64,000 nucleotides of DNA from Microbacterium sp. 8M (lineage in GTDB: Bacteria; Actinomycetota; Actinomycetes; Actinomycetales; Microbacteriaceae), in the NCBI RefSeq assembly GCF_902506375.1, contig NZ_LR733284.1:1972059-2036058 (forward strand), written 5' to 3'. The notes under the pieces were generated by a model. That model did no database searches and had not been told where the DNA came from. It saw only the letters and a list, made by a program, of their open reading frames with translations. The position numbers and the translations under genes were made by a program. Positions 61,863 to 64,000 of this stretch are shown here, piece after piece. Numbering within the stretch: position 1 is the stretch's first letter; every line of letters starts with the position of its first letter.

Positions 61863-62807
61863 TCAGAAGAGCAGCGTCGCGAGCCGGCGACGCGCGGCGG
61901 TCACCCGGGGGTCCGCATCGCCGACGAGACCGAACAGCTCCACCAGGCGCTCGCGCACCCGTCCCTGCTCGTCGGCGGGGACCGCCGTGAACAGGTCGAG
62001 CAGACGGTCGAACGCGTCCGCGACGTGCCCGCCCGCGACGTCGAGGTCCGCCACGGCGAACTGCGCGTCGATGTCCGCGGGCGCCGCAGCGGCCGCGGCC
62101 CGCACCTCGTTCAGGTCCAGGCCCTGGGTGCGGTGCAGCAGGCGCACCTGCGCCAGCCCGGCCCGCGCGTCCTCGTCCCGGGGGTTCTCGGCCAGCGCCT
62201 TCTCGTACGCGTCGATCGCGGCGGCGTAGTCGCCCTGCTCGATCGCGTCGAACGCCGCCTGGTGCAGCGGGGGCAGCGGCGGCGCCTCGGGCTCCGGCGC
62301 GTCTGCGGCCGCACCCGCGTCGCCGACGGGGATCGTGCCGGTGACGCCGTGCTGAGCGGCGAGCTGAAGCAGCTGCGCGAACACCTCGCGCACCTGCTCC
62401 TCCGGCACGGCGCCGTTGAACAGCGGCACCGGCTGACCGGCGACGAGCGCGACGACCATCGGGATCGACTGCGCGCGGAATCCCTGGGCGAGCTGCGGGT
62501 TGGCGTCGACGTCCACCTTCGCCAGCACGAGACGGCCGGCGAGCTCCGTGACGACCTTCTCGAGCACGGGGCTCAGCTGCTTGCAGGGGCCGCACCACTC
62601 CGCCCACAGGTCCACGACCACTGGGACACTCTGGGAGAGTTCCAGCACCTGGCCGAACGTGGCATCGGTCACGTCGACGATGAGCGGGAAGGAACCGCCC
62701 TCGGGCGCCGCGGGCGCGGGCTCGCCGGGAGCGGGTGCCGGCGGCCGGTTGCGCAGCGGGGACAGGTCGACGGCGCCGCGGAGCGCGGCTGCGGACAACT
62801 CGGTCAT
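61863..62807 (-). CDS. Thioredoxin-TPR co-chaperone (CnoX/YbbN-like)
   Basis: A 314-residue protein. Residues 42-145 are a thioredoxin domain with an intact AEWCGPCK site (Cys72, Cys75); in E. coli CnoX the site is degenerate, so this one may be an active reductase. Residues 195-314 hold two to three TPR-like helical pairs (AIEQGDYAAAIDAYEKALAENP and later). The N-terminal 40 residues are Pro/Ala-rich. ATG 62805-62807 overlaps the stop of the upstream gene by four nucleotides. Confidence 0.9.
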   Translation of the reverse strand: MTELSAAALRGAVDLSPLRNRPPAPAPGEPAPAAPEGGSFPLIVDVTDATFGQVLELSQSVPVVVDLWAEWCGPCKQLSPVLEKVVTELAGRLVLAKVDVDANPQLAQGFRAQSIPMVVALVAGQPVPLFNGAVPEEQVREVFAQLLQLAAQHGVTGTIPVGDAGAAADAPEPEAPPLPPLHQAAFDAIEQGDYAAAIDAYEKALAENPRDEDARAGLAQVRLLHRTQGLDLNEVRAAAAAAPADIDAQFAVADLDVAGGHVADAFDRLLDLFTAVPADEQGRVRERLVELFGLVGDADPRVTAARRRLATLLF

Positions 62808-64000
62808 TTGATCTCCGTAACGCTCTGCAGCTGCTGGGATGCGGCCAGCAGCGTGATCTTGTCATCGGATCCCTGCGCCGGGACGGCGAAGAAGAGCTGC
62901 ACGCCGTACACCGAGACGAAGCCGGTGGCGGACTGGTCGACACCGGTCAGCGCCTTCGCAGAGGGGTTCTTGTCGAGCTTGATGACGGCGTCCGCCGACG
63001 TGGGCTTGATCGTCTGCGAGTCCTGGACGGTGACGGCCACGATCGCACCGCTGTCGATGCTGGACATCGACACGGGCTCCTCCGGTCCGGCGCTCGCGGC
63101 GAATGTGAGGCTCGACGTCGTGTCCGCGTTGGCGTCCTTGAGCGCCTGCTGCAGCGCGGCACGGCTGTCCTGGACCGACTTCGCGAAGGCGAGTGCGGTC
63201 TTGTCGAACTTGTCGTGGAACTCGCTCTTGTCGCCTTGGTCGATGACGTTCGCGAACTCCTTGGCGAGCTGGTTCGGCTCGGCAGCGAGGAACGGCGAGT
63301 CCGGCGGGGTGAGCTTGGCGCCCAGCCACGCGGGTGCCATGTTCGGCAGCCGTGCCGCGGCCTGCATCTCGGCGACAGAGGAGATCTTGTAGTTCGACCA
63401 GGGGTCCGGCTGCGTCATGGTCATGATCAGCGGCGCGACCTTCTCGTCGTTTCCGTGCTCGACCAGCATGAGCACCGTGCGCGGCCACGAGTCGTACGCC
63501 TGCGGCACGAGGATCTTGATCTTGTCGGCGGGGATCGCCGGAGGAAGGGTGAAGTCGGCCACGCTCTTTCGCACGGCGTAGGCGGTCTTGCGCGCCTCGA
63601 GCGCGGCCCCCTCCAGACGGGTCTCCGCCTTCGCGGCGTCCAGGTTCTTGTCGGCGTCCGCGAGCGTCGCAGAGATGCTCTCCAGGATCCGCGATGCCTG
63701 AGCCTGGGTGACGGCAGGTGCCTGCTGACCGGCTTCGGCGACCTGCGTCTCCGTCGGCGACGGGGTGGGAGAGGTCGCAGCGTGCGGCCAGATGTCCGGC
63801 GTGCACCCGGTGAGGAGGGCGGCGGTCACACCGACCGCAGGAATCAGCAGCAGGGCGCGGCGTCGCGGACGCACGGCGCGGCGCTCGCGCACGGTGCCCC
63901 CCGCGGTGGGCGCGGAGTCGCCCCGGTCCGCCGGTGGGGCGGCCTCCGTGCCCTCTCCGCTCGGCGCCTCGGCGTCCGCTGCTTCCACCGCTTCGCGTTC
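62804..64000 (-). CDS. Membrane-anchored extracytoplasmic protein, hypothetical (cut by window edge)
   Basis: The frame stays open to the right edge. It encodes an acidic Ala/Glu/Pro-rich cytoplasmic stretch, then a basic RPRRRALLLIPAVG hydrophobic segment ending in LTGC, then about 330 residues outside the cell. The extracellular part has a long helical region (QASRILESISATLADADKN) followed by a mixed fold with no recognised domain. GTG 63872-63874 would make it a 356-residue lipoprotein with a lipobox at LTGC. The alternative is a larger type II membrane protein starting beyond the window. It shares an operon with the thioredoxin-TPR gene. Confidence 0.7.
   Translation of the reverse strand, partial: EREAVEAADAEAPSGEGTEAAPPADRGDSAPTAGGTVRERRAVRPRRRALLLIPAVGVTAALLTGCTPDIWPHAATSPTPSPTETQVAEAGQQAPAVTQAQASRILESISATLADADKNLDAAKAETRLEGAALEARKTAYAVRKSVADFTLPPAIPADKIKILVPQAYDSWPRTVLMLVEHGNDEKVAPLIMTMTQPDPWSNYKISSVAEMQAAARLPNMAPAWLGAKLTPPDSPFLAAEPNQLAKEFANVIDQGDKSEFHDKFDKTALAFAKSVQDSRAALQQALKDANADTTSSLTFAASAGPEEPVSMSSIDSGAIVAVTVQDSQTIKPTSADAVIKLDKNPSAKALTGVDQSATGFVSVYGVQLFFAVPAQGSDDKITLLAASQQLQSVTEIK

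Noticed and set aside
1..64000. Search for insertion sequences, prophage, integrase, restriction-modification or toxin-antitoxin modules
   Set aside because: No transposase, integrase, phage structural, methylase or toxin-like frame was seen; composition and gene order look like core chromosome throughout.

Overview
This is 64 kb of high-GC actinobacterial chromosome. The gene content and order point to Microbacteriaceae, most likely a Microbacterium-type organism. This placement is inferred from protein character, TANNNT -10 boxes, abundant GTG starts and actinobacterial synteny such as opcA, pafB, trmI, a glgM-type transferase and an ECF biotin importer. The window is gene-dense: about 65 protein genes, 2 tRNAs, no rRNA, no insertion sequence, no prophage and no CRISPR array. 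No stretch longer than 250 bases lacks a gene.

Layout. 1-6275: 3' end of the former proteasome neighbourhood (pafB fragment, FKBP lipoprotein, trmI), a HAD hydrolase, a PAC2 protein, uppP and an M20 peptidase. 6385-6515: tRNA-Leu(GAG) and its terminator. 6557-13083: a small acidic protein, a secreted S53 peptidase, a ferritin-VIT1 fusion, a DEAD/DEAH helicase, an SGNH hydrolase and a SpoU methyltransferase. 13185-16007: sirtuin, histidine phosphatase, MFS carrier. 16017-20183: branched-chain 2-oxoacid dehydrogenase E2-E1beta-E1alpha with a divergent Lrp/AsnC regulator. 20143-27283: hydrolase, exonuclease, ribosomal protein L31 type B, an orphan ABC ATPase, divergent glgM/glgC, serB and a second hydrolase. 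27368-31868: fabG, three small proteins leading into SURF1, and an ABC-F protein. 31997-34530: biotin importer EcfT-EcfA-BioY with a divergent TetR regulator (BioQ-like). 34493-37098: MFS carrier and PatB/MalY lyase. 37263-41401: sufB-sufD-Rieske-sufC-sufT. 41639-43712: heme A genes ctaA and ctaB, convergent. 43956-52103: pentose-phosphate operon tkt-tal-pgi-zwf-opcA-pgl. 52135-57423: DMT-type permease, peptide deformylase, tRNA-Asn, VOC protein, orphan ABC ATPase, dnaG. 57423-64000: dgt, dusB, glutathione peroxidase-like protein, DsbA/FrnE protein, small P-loop kinase, thioredoxin-TPR protein, and a membrane-anchored protein cut by the window edge.

How the genes work together. Three metabolic blocks are coherent. 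The pentose-phosphate operon supplies NADPH and pentoses. The glgM/glgC pair feeds ADP-glucose into alpha-glucan. The BCKDH complex supplies branched acyl-CoA primers, which fits the branched-chain lipids of these bacteria. Fe-S assembly (suf), heme A synthesis (ctaA/ctaB) and SURF1 all serve respiratory enzymes.

I found no obviously new multi-gene system. The best leads are regulatory and evolutionary. Trm, FKBP and PafB genes are fused together where the Pup-proteasome genes sit in relatives. About 17 starts have a TANNNT box ending almost exactly 6 nt upstream (probable leaderless transcripts). A five-half-site operator lies between bioY and the TetR gene. Helically phased GAAACAC repeats lie between ctaB and tkt. 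A large hairpin runs into the sufT stop codon.
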